Shown here in pieces: positions 53,323 through 61,270 of a stretch of DNA of 64,000 bases. A program made the translations under genes and the position numbers. Source of the DNA: Thiothrix litoralis (lineage in GTDB: Bacteria; Pseudomonadota; Gammaproteobacteria; Thiotrichales; Thiotrichaceae); assembly GCF_017901135.1 (NCBI RefSeq), contig NZ_CP072801.1, forward strand, positions 3,097,501 through 3,161,500, written 5' to 3'. The notes below the pieces were generated by a model. The model was not told where the DNA came from, did no database searches, and saw nothing but the letters and a program-made list of their open reading frames with translations. Position 1 is the first letter of the stretch. Every line of letters begins with the position of its first letter.

Positions 53323-54831
53323 ATGAGCCTTGCAATCGTTTATAGCCGTACCAATAACGGGCTGGATGCGCCACTGGTTAGCGTGGAAGTGCATCTCGCG
53401 AATGGCCTGCCCGGTGTTTCCATCGTCGGCCTGCCAGAAACAGCGGTGAAAGAAAGCCGCGATCGTGTCAAAGCTGCCATGACCAATTCCAATTTCAACT
53501 TTCCGTTACGGCGCGTCACTATCAACCTCGCCCCTGCCGACATCCCCAAAGATGGTGGGCGTTTCGATTTGCCGATTGCCATTGGCATGTTAGCTGCCAG
53601 TGAGCAGTTACCTCACGACGTATTGCAAGGCTACGAATTCATCGGCGAATTGTCCTTGGGCGGGCAATTGCGCCCAGTACGCGGCGTGTTACCAACAGCT
53701 TTCGCCGCCCTGCAAGCGGGACGCGCCCTGATCGTGCCGCAAGACAATGCCGCCGAAGCCAGCCTGATCCAAGGGTTGAAAGTTTACGCCGCCAGCACCC
53801 TCAGCGAAGTGGTCGAACACCTGCACGGCAGTGAACCGCTGGTGCGTTGGGAACAAGCCGTTGAAACCGCCGAAACCACCTACCCGTTTGACTTGAGCGA
53901 CGTGAAAGGCCAATTCATGGCACGCCGTGCGCTGGAAATTGCCGCTGCCGGAGGCCACAACCTGCTGATGGTAGGCCCCCCCGGCACGGGCAAAACCATG
54001 CTGGCCAACCGCCTCGCCACCATTTTGCCGCCGCTGTCCGAAGAGGAAGCGCTCGAATCTGCCGCCATCGCCTCGATCAGCCACCACGGTTTTGAAGCCA
54101 GCCGCTGGGGGCAACGTCAGGTACGTGAACCGCACCACACCTCGTCCGGCGTTGCCTTGGTCGGTGGCGGCTCGCAAGTCAAACCGGGGGAAATTTCCCT
54201 CGCTCACCACGGCATTTTGTTCCTCGACGAACTCACCGAATTCAACCGCAATGTGCTGGACGTGCTGCGCGAACCGCTGGAAACGGGCAAGATCACCCTG
54301 TCCCGCGCCGCCCGCCAAGCCACTTACCCCGCCAAATTCCAGTTGGTAGCAGCGATGAACCCTTGCCCGCAAGGCCGCGCCTGTGACCTGCGTGACAACT
54401 GCGAATGCACCCCGGAACGCCAACGCAAACACCGCAGCCGCATTTCCGCCCCCTTTCTCGACCGCATTGACCTGCAAATCGAAGTGCCACGGGTAAGGCA
54501 GGAAGATCTCCAATCGCTCAAACACGGCGAAACCAGCGCAGTCGTGCGCCAACGGGTCGAAGCTGCCCGCACCCGCCAGCAAACCCGCCAAGGCAAGATC
54601 AATAACGCCCTGAGCGGACGCGATGTCGACCAGTATTGCCTATTGGCAGAAAAAGACCAGAAACTGCTGAATGCGGCGATGGAACGTTTCAAACTATCGG
54701 CACGGGCGTATCACCGTATCCTCAAAGTCGCCCGCACCATTGCCGATTTGGCAGAAAGTACCGAAATCCGCACCCCACACTTAACCGAAGCCTTGAGTTA
54801 TCGGGCATTGGATCGTTTAGCCGCGTTATAA
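53323..54831 (+). CDS. comM: ComM/YifB Mg-chelatase-like AAA+ helicase
   Basis: The 502-residue protein has the N-terminal ChlI-like (Lon-type fold) domain (about 1-170), an AAA+ module with Walker A GPPGTGKTMLANRL and Walker B HGILFLDELTEFN, the Cys-rich CPQGRACDLRDNCECTPE insertion, and a C-terminal Mg_chelatase_C region (ARAYHRILKVARTIADL). ComM is a hexameric helicase that promotes branch migration during natural transformation. The length is normal. It stands alone on its strand, followed by a nucleoside recognition protein 40 bases later. Confidence 0.95.
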   Translation: MSLAIVYSRTNNGLDAPLVSVEVHLANGLPGVSIVGLPETAVKESRDRVKAAMTNSNFNFPLRRVTINLAPADIPKDGGRFDLPIAIGMLAASEQLPHDVLQGYEFIGELSLGGQLRPVRGVLPTAFAALQAGRALIVPQDNAAEASLIQGLKVYAASTLSEVVEHLHGSEPLVRWEQAVETAETTYPFDLSDVKGQFMARRALEIAAAGGHNLLMVGPPGTGKTMLANRLATILPPLSEEEALESAAIASISHHGFEASRWGQRQVREPHHTSSGVALVGGGSQVKPGEISLAHHGILFLDELTEFNRNVLDVLREPLETGKITLSRAARQATYPAKFQLVAAMNPCPQGRACDLRDNCECTPERQRKHRSRISAPFLDRIDLQIEVPRVRQEDLQSLKHGETSAVVRQRVEAARTRQQTRQGKINNALSGRDVDQYCLLAEKDQKLLNAAMERFKLSARAYHRILKVARTIADLAESTEIRTPHLTEALSYRALDRLAAL

Positions 54832-54871
54832 TCCCGCTGGCAAATTAAGACGCAGGGGCGGGTAAATCGGT

Positions 54872-55810
54872 ATGGAAACCATTATTCAAGTCATTCTGGC
54901 GGGTGGGCGCACCGGCGTTGACCTCGCGCTATACACCTTGTTACCCATTATGGTAGTCATGCTGGCACTGATGAAGTTGCTGGATGCTTGGGGCGTGTTG
55001 GCGTGGGTGGCACGCTTACTCAGCCCGGTGTTGAAACCGTTTGGTATACCCGGCTTGGGCATTTTTGCGGCGGTGAAAATGCTGCTGGTGAATTTTGCCG
55101 CTCCCATCCCCACCTTTGCACTCATGGGACAAGGCGGAACCTCGCGGCGGCATATTGCCGCTACCTTGGCGATGATGATGGTGATGACACAAGCCAATGT
55201 GTCGTTTCCACTGGCGGCCTTCGGGCTGGATGTGGGGATGTCATTGTTCACCTCCGTGCTCGGCGGGCTGTTGGCGGCTAGCGTAACCTACCATTACTTA
55301 ACCCCGAAAACGGGCTGGGATGATGAAGCCTTTCCGGCTGAAGCACCGGATGTTTCCCCGTACAAGGGCAAAAACGCCATACGCATTTTATCCGACGGTG
55401 GCTTGGAGGGCATGAAAATCGTGGTGAATTCCATCCCCATGTTAGTGCTGGCCTTGTGTTTCGTGAATGCGCTCAAAGCCAGCGGCGCTATCGTGGGCTT
55501 AACCACACTGTTAGCGCCCGTGCTGGCCTTGATCGGTTTGCCGGAAGCCGCCGTTTTGCCCTTAATTACCAAGTTTATTGCGGGTGGCACAGCGTTCATG
55601 GCAGTCACCATCGACTTGATCCAGCAAGGCAGTCTGACCGCGTTGGAGTTGAATCGCATGGTCGGTTTTGCCACCAATCCGCTGGATATTGTGGGAATTG
55701 CCTTGTTTGCCAGTGCGCATCCGCGTGTCGCAGCAGTGATGCGCCCCGCCCTATTAGGGGCGTGCGTGGGCTTATTGGTGCGGGGCACAATTCACCTGAT
55801 ACTCTACTGA
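54872..55810 (+). CDS. Nucleoside recognition (Gate) domain membrane protein
   Basis: The 312-residue protein is almost entirely membrane helices (about eight) and has two Gate-type domains: one around VARLLSPVLKPFGIPGLGIFAAVKMLLVNFAAPIPTFALMGQGG, one around TTLLAPVLALIGLPEAAVLPLITKFIAGGTAFMAV. The family includes the SpmA/SpmB and YjiH-type proteins; they may transport nucleosides or other small solutes, but function is not established. It lies between comM and the ABC transporter without clear operon links. Confidence 0.82.
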   Translation: METIIQVILAGGRTGVDLALYTLLPIMVVMLALMKLLDAWGVLAWVARLLSPVLKPFGIPGLGIFAAVKMLLVNFAAPIPTFALMGQGGTSRRHIAATLAMMMVMTQANVSFPLAAFGLDVGMSLFTSVLGGLLAASVTYHYLTPKTGWDDEAFPAEAPDVSPYKGKNAIRILSDGGLEGMKIVVNSIPMLVLALCFVNALKASGAIVGLTTLLAPVLALIGLPEAAVLPLITKFIAGGTAFMAVTIDLIQQGSLTALELNRMVGFATNPLDIVGIALFASAHPRVAAVMRPALLGACVGLLVRGTIHLILY

Positions 55811-55852
55811 TTTTGTGCCATCATAGCCGCCTCTAACTCAGGAAAAGGCACG

Positions 55853-56743
55853 ATGACCCAAGCGATTCTGGAAGTCCGCAACCTGCACAAGCAATACCCC
55901 GGCGTGAATGCCGTCAACGGTATCGACTTCGCCGTTCCCCAAGGCATCTGTTTCGGGCTGCTCGGTCCCAATGGTGCGGGCAAAACCACCACCATCGAAA
56001 TGATGGAAGGCATTATCAAACCCACCTCCGGCGAAATCTTCTACAAAGGTGAGCCACAGGGTGCACGTTTCCGGCAGGAAGCGGGTATCCAGTTCCAGTC
56101 GACTGCCTTGCAGGATTTCCTCACGGTGCGCGAAAACCTCAAGTTCTTCGGCAGCTTGTATCCCAACGGCCTACCGCTGGAAGAGCTGGTGGAAATCTGC
56201 CGCCTGAAAGATTACCTCGACCGCGACGCCAGCAAGCTTTCCGGCGGGCAACGCCAACGCATGTTGCTGGCACTCGCGTTGGTGAATGACCCCGATGTGG
56301 TCTTCCTCGACGAACCCACCACCGGCCTCGACCCGCAAGCCCGCCTGAATTTCTGGGAACTGGTCAACAGCATCAAGGCACGCAACAAAACCGTGCTGCT
56401 GACCACGCATTACATGGAAGAGGCTTACAATCTGTGTGACGAAATCGCCATCATGGATCACGGCAAAATCATTGCCCACGGTTCACCCGACGCGCTGCTA
56501 GCGAAACACTTTCAGGACGTAATCATCGAATTGCCGCAAAGCGATTTCCCGGAAGCGGCCAAAGATATTCCACACCGTTACCTCGACAAAGTGCGCGGCA
56601 CGGTGGAAATCATCACCCCGGATGTCAACGGCACGCTGGCACAATTGATCCAGCACGGCGCATCGTTAGCGGGCTTACAAGTACGCCCCCGCACCCTCGA
56701 AGACTTGTTCCTCGAATTGACTGGCAAGGAGTTACGCGCATGA
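55853..56743 (+). CDS. ABC-2 type exporter, ATP-binding protein
   Basis: The 296-residue protein has all ABC ATPase motifs: Walker A GPNGAGKTTTIEMM, Q-loop around IQFQSTALQDFLT, signature LSGGQRQRMLLAL, Walker B VVFLDEPTTGLDP and the switch His in LLTTHYME. It has a C-terminal extension with a substrate-independent fold typical of drug or antibiotic exporters. It is coupled to the permease by a four-base overlap. Exported substrate unknown. Confidence 0.94.
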   Translation: MTQAILEVRNLHKQYPGVNAVNGIDFAVPQGICFGLLGPNGAGKTTTIEMMEGIIKPTSGEIFYKGEPQGARFRQEAGIQFQSTALQDFLTVRENLKFFGSLYPNGLPLEELVEICRLKDYLDRDASKLSGGQRQRMLLALALVNDPDVVFLDEPTTGLDPQARLNFWELVNSIKARNKTVLLTTHYMEEAYNLCDEIAIMDHGKIIAHGSPDALLAKHFQDVIIELPQSDFPEAAKDIPHRYLDKVRGTVEIITPDVNGTLAQLIQHGASLAGLQVRPRTLEDLFLELTGKELRA

Positions 56744-57756
56744 TGAAACGCATCTGGGCGGCCTTTTACGCCCGCACCCTGGAATTTTTACGCGACCGCT
56801 CTTCATTGGGCTGGAATCTGATTTTACCGGTGGCGCTGGTCTTCGGGCTGGCCTTCGTGTTTTCCGGCGCAGGCCAGCCGTTGTTCAAGGTGGCGGTGGT
56901 GGCGGAACAGCCAGCCAATCACCCGTTCCTGCAAACCCAGCACGTCAATTTTTACGACATTACCCCGCAACAGGTGGACACCACCGTGCGCAAGGTCGGG
57001 CGGCATCAGGTCGACATGCTGCTGGATTTGCGTGCCGGGCAGCAACATTACTGGGTCAATAGCGACTCGCAGAAAGGCTACTTTCTGGAACGCTTGCTGG
57101 AAGGCAGCCCTGACGGGGCGCAACTGACCAAACAGAGCGTAAAAGGCGAAGAAATCCGCTACGTCGACTGGGTGGTTCCCGGCATTCTGGGGATGAATTT
57201 GATGTTCAGTTGCTTGTTCGGGGTCGGATTCGTGATCGTGCGTTACCGCAAAAGCGGCTATTTGAAACGCCTGAATGCGACGCCGTTGAGCGCCTCCGAA
57301 TTCCTGTTGGCGCAGGTGTTTTCGCGGCTGTTACTGGTGGTGGCGGTGACTTCGCTGGTGTTTACTGGCACGAACCTGTTCATGCACTTCACGGTGGAAG
57401 GCAGTTATCTGAACCTATTGCTGGTATTGGTGTTGGGCGCTTTCACCCTGATTGCGCTGAGTCTGGTGGTAGCGGCACGGGTCAGCAGCGAGGAGTTGGC
57501 AGGCGGGCTGCTCAACCTGTTGACTTGGCCGATGATGGTGCTGTCCGGCGTGTGGTTTTCGATGGAAGGCACTAACCCGGTCATGCAATGGCTGAGCCAG
57601 TTATCACCGCTGACACACATGCTGAGCGCCGCCCGCGCCATTATGTTGGATGGCGCGGGGCTGGCCGATATTAGCGGGCATTTGCTGGTATTGGCGGGCA
57701 TGTCAGTAGTCTTCCTGCTGATCGGTGCCGCAACCTTTAAGTGGACCACTGAATAA
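56740..57756 (+). CDS. ABC-2 type exporter, permease
   Basis: The 338-residue protein has one N-terminal helix (about 20-40), a roughly 130-residue periplasmic loop region and five C-terminal helices (about 150-335; VVPGILGMNLMFSCLFGVGF, PLTHMLSAARAIML). This is the ABC2_membrane layout. ATG 56740 overlaps the ATPase gene. Together they form a homodimeric half-transporter pair. The large extracytoplasmic segment is usual for ABC-2 permeases of the YhhJ kind. Confidence 0.9.
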   Translation: MMKRIWAAFYARTLEFLRDRSSLGWNLILPVALVFGLAFVFSGAGQPLFKVAVVAEQPANHPFLQTQHVNFYDITPQQVDTTVRKVGRHQVDMLLDLRAGQQHYWVNSDSQKGYFLERLLEGSPDGAQLTKQSVKGEEIRYVDWVVPGILGMNLMFSCLFGVGFVIVRYRKSGYLKRLNATPLSASEFLLAQVFSRLLLVVAVTSLVFTGTNLFMHFTVEGSYLNLLLVLVLGAFTLIALSLVVAARVSSEELAGGLLNLLTWPMMVLSGVWFSMEGTNPVMQWLSQLSPLTHMLSAARAIMLDGAGLADISGHLLVLAGMSVVFLLIGAATFKWTTE

Positions 57757-57761
57757 TTTGC

Positions 57762-58208
57762 TTAAGCCGCCTGAGCATTCGCCGGAATGTGCCCGTTTTC
57801 CAGCAGGGTCGGGTACAGATGGACGATTTCATCATCAATCCGGCGGATCACCAGCGCAAAAATTTCACGGGTATCATGAATAAAAGCGTCGTGATCGCGG
57901 ATTCTGAGTTCTTTGCCCTTGCACCAGCGTTTCAGGTATTGCCCAAACACGCGCTTGATTTCACCAGAACCCGACAGGAATTTCCGACCGGTATTGCGCA
58001 CGTCGTTATCGCTATCCATCAGCAATAACTGGTACAGCTCGCGCTCTTCCGTTTCCAGATGATCCTTCACCATGCTGACATACCGGAAAAACAGTTCACA
58101 CGATACTTCGGTGTCGCACATGGAACGTTCGTTAATCAGGTAGCTCAGCACATTGGAAAGCTCGGTAATTTTATGGTTTTGCTCGTGAAGCTCCATGTAT
58201 GAAATCAT
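57762..58208 (-). CDS. Hemerythrin-domain protein
   Basis: The 148-residue four-helix protein has the diiron ligand pattern of hemerythrin-like proteins: LHEQNH near the start, VKDHLETEERELYQLL (HxxxE), RDHDAFIHDTREIF and the final DDEIVHLYPTLL. Such domains bind O2 or NO, or store iron. GGAGAG precedes ATG 58208. It converges with the exporter permease and its promoter faces the Met-rich protein gene. O2 or NO sensing is plausible in a microaerophilic organism but not shown. Confidence 0.85.
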   Translation of the reverse strand: MISYMELHEQNHKITELSNVLSYLINERSMCDTEVSCELFFRYVSMVKDHLETEERELYQLLLMDSDNDVRNTGRKFLSGSGEIKRVFGQYLKRWCKGKELRIRDHDAFIHDTREIFALVIRRIDDEIVHLYPTLLENGHIPANAQAA

Positions 58209-58363
58209 GGTTTTTCTCTCCTGTAAGTTTATTCTTCCTAGCGGTTCGTATCCTTATAAATCATAAGGCATTATGGAGGAGAGAAACATGACATTCCGCA
58301 TAAAAGGGGCTTAGGGTTTGTACTAGGTAACGCAACAGATGCACTATTTATTGTTTTCGGTCA

Positions 58364-58380
58364 TGTCGCCAAAGGCGACA
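58364..58380. other. Short perfect hairpin upstream of the Met-rich gene
   Basis: TGTCGCC and GGCGACA pair around AAA in the 246 bases between the hemerythrin gene and the Met-rich gene. No T-run follows; it may be a regulatory leader element. A strong ribosome-site-like GGAGGAGAG at 58275 precedes only eight codons. Confidence 0.35.
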
Positions 58381-58459
58381 AGCAAAATATACTGAAAAGA
58401 TAGTAAGCCAATAACACCAATATCAGTTTCAGCAGAAGGAGAGGGAACAATAAGTGGAT

Positions 58460-58819
58460 ATGAAAAAATTTGCCGATTTTTGGCGAGGGATGTTCTATTT
58501 GATTTCAACAGTGACGATGGGGATATTGCTGTACCTGCTGGTGATTGTCTGGCAACCGCTCTGGGCAGGGGGGTTCGAGGATTTTGGTGACATCAGCGAA
58601 GCTATCGGGCATCTGGATGCCACCACCAAGCCCGCCGTTGAGATGGTTCCCAGCATGTTGGATCAAATGATGCTGATGAATCAGAACATGCAATTGATGA
58701 ACCAAAATATTGATCAGATGCGGGTCATTATGAGTTACCAGATGGGGGCGATGAATTACCAAATAGACCGGATGAACAATAAATTCACTCCATCCGGCAT
58801 GATGCCGTTCAACTGGTAA
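58460..58819 (+). CDS. Membrane-anchored Met/Asn/Gln-rich protein
   Basis: The 119-residue protein has one transmembrane helix (about 10-32, MFYLISTVTMGILLYLLVIV). A 20-residue acidic spacer follows, then about 57 residues with 14 Met: VPSMLDQMMLMNQNMQLM, DQMRVIMSYQMGAM and so on. The heptad-like spacing of Met, Leu and Ile suggests a coiled coil. Such Met density can bind copper or serve as an oxidant trap, but both are conjecture. I do not know the family. Either GTG 58454 or ATG 58460 could be the start; GGAGAGGGAAC precedes both. It converges with asd across a terminator-like stem. Confidence 0.65.
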   Translation: MKKFADFWRGMFYLISTVTMGILLYLLVIVWQPLWAGGFEDFGDISEAIGHLDATTKPAVEMVPSMLDQMMLMNQNMQLMNQNIDQMRVIMSYQMGAMNYQIDRMNNKFTPSGMMPFNW

Positions 58820-58822
58820 GCA

Positions 58823-58846
58823 AGGGGCGTGACGGCGCACGCCCCT
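58823..58846. terminator. Bidirectional terminator-like stem between convergent genes
   Basis: AGGGGCGTG and CACGCCCCT form a perfect 9-bp stem around ACGGCG, between the stop of the Met-rich gene and the stop of asd. No long T-run follows on either side. Position between convergent genes supports a role in termination. Confidence 0.45.
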
Positions 58847-58852
58847 GAATGT

Positions 58853-59971
58853 TCAACCCAGATGTGCCAAGGTGATTTTCAGCATACGGCGCACGGGTTC
58901 AGCCGCGCCCCACAGCAATTGGTCGCCGACGGTGAACGCGGTGAGGTATTCCGGCCCCAGATTCATCTTGCGGATGCGCCCGACCGGAACGCTTAACGTG
59001 CCGGAAGCCTGTACCGGGGTCAGGCCATGCAGGGTGGATTCCTTGTCATTCGGAATGACTTTGACCCACTCGTTGTGGCTAGCGATGATGCTTTCGATGT
59101 CTGCCAGCGGTAAATCCTGCTTGAGCTTGATGGTGAAACCTTGCGAATGGCAACGCATTGCACCAATGCGCACGCACTGACCGTCAACCGGGATAATGCT
59201 GGCATCGCTGTTACCGAGGATTTTGTTGGTTTCGGCAATGCCTTTCCACTCTTCCTTGGTCTGACCGTTTTCCCACAACTTGTCGATCCACGGGATCAGG
59301 CTGCCCGCCAGCGGGGCGCCGAAGTTAGCGGTGGAAAGCGAGCTGTCGTTGAGTTTCGCGGTGACTTTGGTGTCAATGTCGAGGATGGCGGAGGCGGGGT
59401 CTGCCAGCAAGTCGCCGACTTCGCCGTTGAGTTCGCCCATTTGTGTCAGCAGTTCGCGCATGTTTTTTGCGCCCGCACCGGAAGCTGCTTGGTAGGTCAT
59501 GGAGCTGATCCATTCCACCAAGCCTTTTTCAAACAAACCGCCCAACGCCATTAGCATCAAGGAAACGGTGCAGTTGCCGCCGATGTAGTTCTTGATGCCG
59601 CTTTTCAGGCCAGCGTCGATGACGTTGCGGTTTACCGGGTCGAGCACAATGATCGCGTCATCCGCCATCCGCAGGGTGGAGGCCGCGTCAATCCAGTAGC
59701 CGTTCCAGTTGGCACGCAGTTTTTCGTACACAGCCGTGGTGTAATCGCCGCCTTGGCAGGAAAGGATAATGTCCATTTCCGCCAGCTTGTCGATATTCAT
59801 GGCATCTTCGAGCGGCTTTGCGCCCATGCCTACGTCAGGGCCGGGTTTGCCGGACTGCGAGGTCGTGAAAAATACTGGCTCAAACCCCTGGAAATCGTTT
59901 TCAGCACGCATCCGTTCCATCAGTACTGAACCGACCATGCCGCGCCAACCGACAAAACCTACCTTTACCAT
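58853..59971 (-). CDS. asd: Aspartate-semialdehyde dehydrogenase
   Basis: The 372-residue product makes aspartate semialdehyde from aspartyl phosphate, the branch point to lysine, threonine and methionine. It has the NADP motif [18 protein letters not shown] and the catalytic Cys in [15 protein letters not shown]. Length and sequence fit the gammaproteobacterial Asd class ([17 protein letters not shown]). ATG 59971 is preferred to the start five codons earlier, with CGGAG before it. It supplies the pathway that uses DapF encoded at 17197. Confidence 0.96.
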   Translation of the reverse strand: MVKVGFVGWRGMVGSVLMERMRAENDFQGFEPVFFTTSQSGKPGPDVGMGAKPLEDAMNIDKLAEMDIILSCQGGDYTTAVYEKLRANWNGYWIDAASTLRMADDAIIVLDPVNRNVIDAGLKSGIKNYIGGNCTVSLMLMALGGLFEKGLVEWISSMTYQAASGAGAKNMRELLTQMGELNGEVGDLLADPASAILDIDTKVTAKLNDSSLSTANFGAPLAGSLIPWIDKLWENGQTKEEWKGIAETNKILGNSDASIIPVDGQCVRIGAMRCHSQGFTIKLKQDLPLADIESIIASHNEWVKVIPNDKESTLHGLTPVQASGTLSVPVGRIRKMNLGPEYLTAFTVGDQLLWGAAEPVRRMLKITLAHLG

Positions 59972-60099
59972 CACGAACTCCGACAAAAACCGCTAATTAG
60001 GGCAGAGATTGTAGCATTCTCGTGGGTGGAGACAAATATTTTGAAAACATCAGCACGGCTGGTGATTCGATTTAGCCGAGAGCTTATCCCGAACTCAGG

Positions 60100-60444
60100 T
60101 TAAGTAGCGCTTTTCTGTGTCGCCACCCATGCATTGACAGTCTCTGTCACTGAGGCAAATTCTGCGGATAGAGCCTGCTGGATTTCTACGAAATTCATGC
60201 CGCTGCCGCCATCCCTGATTTGACACAACAAGGTTTCCAGTTTGGGAGAACCGTACAAACGTACAGAACTAATGGCTTTATGAGCACAATTTGCCGCACT
60301 CTCCCAGTCGCCTACCAGCAAGGCTTCATGCAATTGCTGCTCCCACTGGCTAACAAAAGGCTGGGAGAATTCAATCATCTGGATGGTTTCCTCAACACCA
60401 AACCTTGTTATCAGAGTATCTAGCGAAGTAACAGTTTCGGACAT
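60100..60444 (-). CDS. Hpt-like phosphotransfer protein
   Basis: The 114-residue all-helical protein has WESAANCAHKAISSVRLYGS, which fits the Hpt pattern AHxxK(S/G)xxxxxG, with His55 as candidate phosphorylated residue. Its size matches stand-alone Hpt proteins. The gene starts 18 bases after the OmpR-type regulator, in the same unit as a hybrid kinase that has a receiver but no Hpt of its own. It would complete the relay kinase-receiver-Hpt-regulator. The LYG in place of the usual hydrophobic/LG residues lowers certainty. Confidence 0.68.
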   Translation of the reverse strand: MSETVTSLDTLITRFGVEETIQMIEFSQPFVSQWEQQLHEALLVGDWESAANCAHKAISSVRLYGSPKLETLLCQIRDGGSGMNFVEIQQALSAEFASVTETVNAWVATQKSAT

Positions 60445-60462
60445 ATCAATCCATTCGGTAAG

Positions 60463-61170
60463 TTATTGTTTAATATAGAAACAGTACCCTTTCCCCCGCA
60501 CAGTACGGATATGAACCGGATTTGAGGGGGCATCCTCAATTTTATTCCTGAGCCGGTTGATATGCGTATCGATGCTGCGGTTGGGAGGTGAATAGACGAT
60601 ACCCATTGTCTGCTGCATGAGCTCGTCACGGCTAAGCGGAATACCAACATTCATGTAAAACAGTTGCAAAATCTTGCATTCCAGCTTGGTAAGGGTAACA
60701 ACTTTGTTCCCCTTCTGCACACAGTTGTCAACCGTATTCACCGTAATATCACCCATGTGCAAAACATGTTCATGGGGTTCGTCATTTGCCCGCTTTAGCA
60801 AACGATTGACCTTTATCAGCAACTCCCTGTCGTGGAAAGGTTTGGTCAGGTAGTCACTGGCACCTGCTTCCAGTCCCAGCAAACGATCATCAGGCTGTAC
60901 TTTCGCAGACATGATGACAACGGGAATTATAGGATAATATTGCTTCATCCACTTGAGCCAGTACATACCATCCTTGCCAGGTAGCACAATATCCAGCACG
61001 ACCAGATGAATGCAATTCCGTTCCATGACTTTGGGGATCAGCTCCCCAGTTAACAGCGCTTCAACCTCATAACCATCATGTTGTAAACTTTTCTGCAAAA
61101 AATGACATAGAACTTCATTATCTTCGACAATCAGAAGACGTTTTATTGACTTCCCCTCAAATATATCCAT
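60463..61170 (-). CDS. OmpR/PhoB-family response regulator
   Basis: The 235-residue protein has a receiver domain (about 10-125: acidic pocket VEDNE, phospho-acceptor Asp in LVVLDIVLPGKDG, Thr/Ser switch MSAKVQ, Lys in YLTKPFHD). A winged-helix DNA-binding domain follows (about 140-232, RDELMQQTMGIVY, then RSIDTHINRLRNKIEDAPSNPVHIRTVRGKGYCF). It is a typical transcription activator or repressor. The kinase gene lies upstream on the same strand with about 100 bases between, which may contain its own promoter, and the Hpt-like gene follows. Confidence 0.93.
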   Translation of the reverse strand: MDIFEGKSIKRLLIVEDNEVLCHFLQKSLQHDGYEVEALLTGELIPKVMERNCIHLVVLDIVLPGKDGMYWLKWMKQYYPIIPVVIMSAKVQPDDRLLGLEAGASDYLTKPFHDRELLIKVNRLLKRANDEPHEHVLHMGDITVNTVDNCVQKGNKVVTLTKLECKILQLFYMNVGIPLSRDELMQQTMGIVYSPPNRSIDTHINRLRNKIEDAPSNPVHIRTVRGKGYCFYIKQ

Positions 61171-61270
61171 GCCGTGACCATGTCCTTATCTATCCATATT
61201 ATCTTATAATAAACAACAGCATCTCCCATGCTTGACGTCTAGTATAAACTTTCCATCAGCAATCATGCAG

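Noticed and set aside
53689-54591. 300-codon minus-strand frame inside comM
   Set aside because: It is the shadow of a GC-rich gene with full family match on the plus strand.
58275-58312. Eight-codon ORF behind a strong ribosome site near 58275
   Set aside because: Too short to call a gene; a leader peptide is possible but nothing in the downstream sequence shows attenuation.
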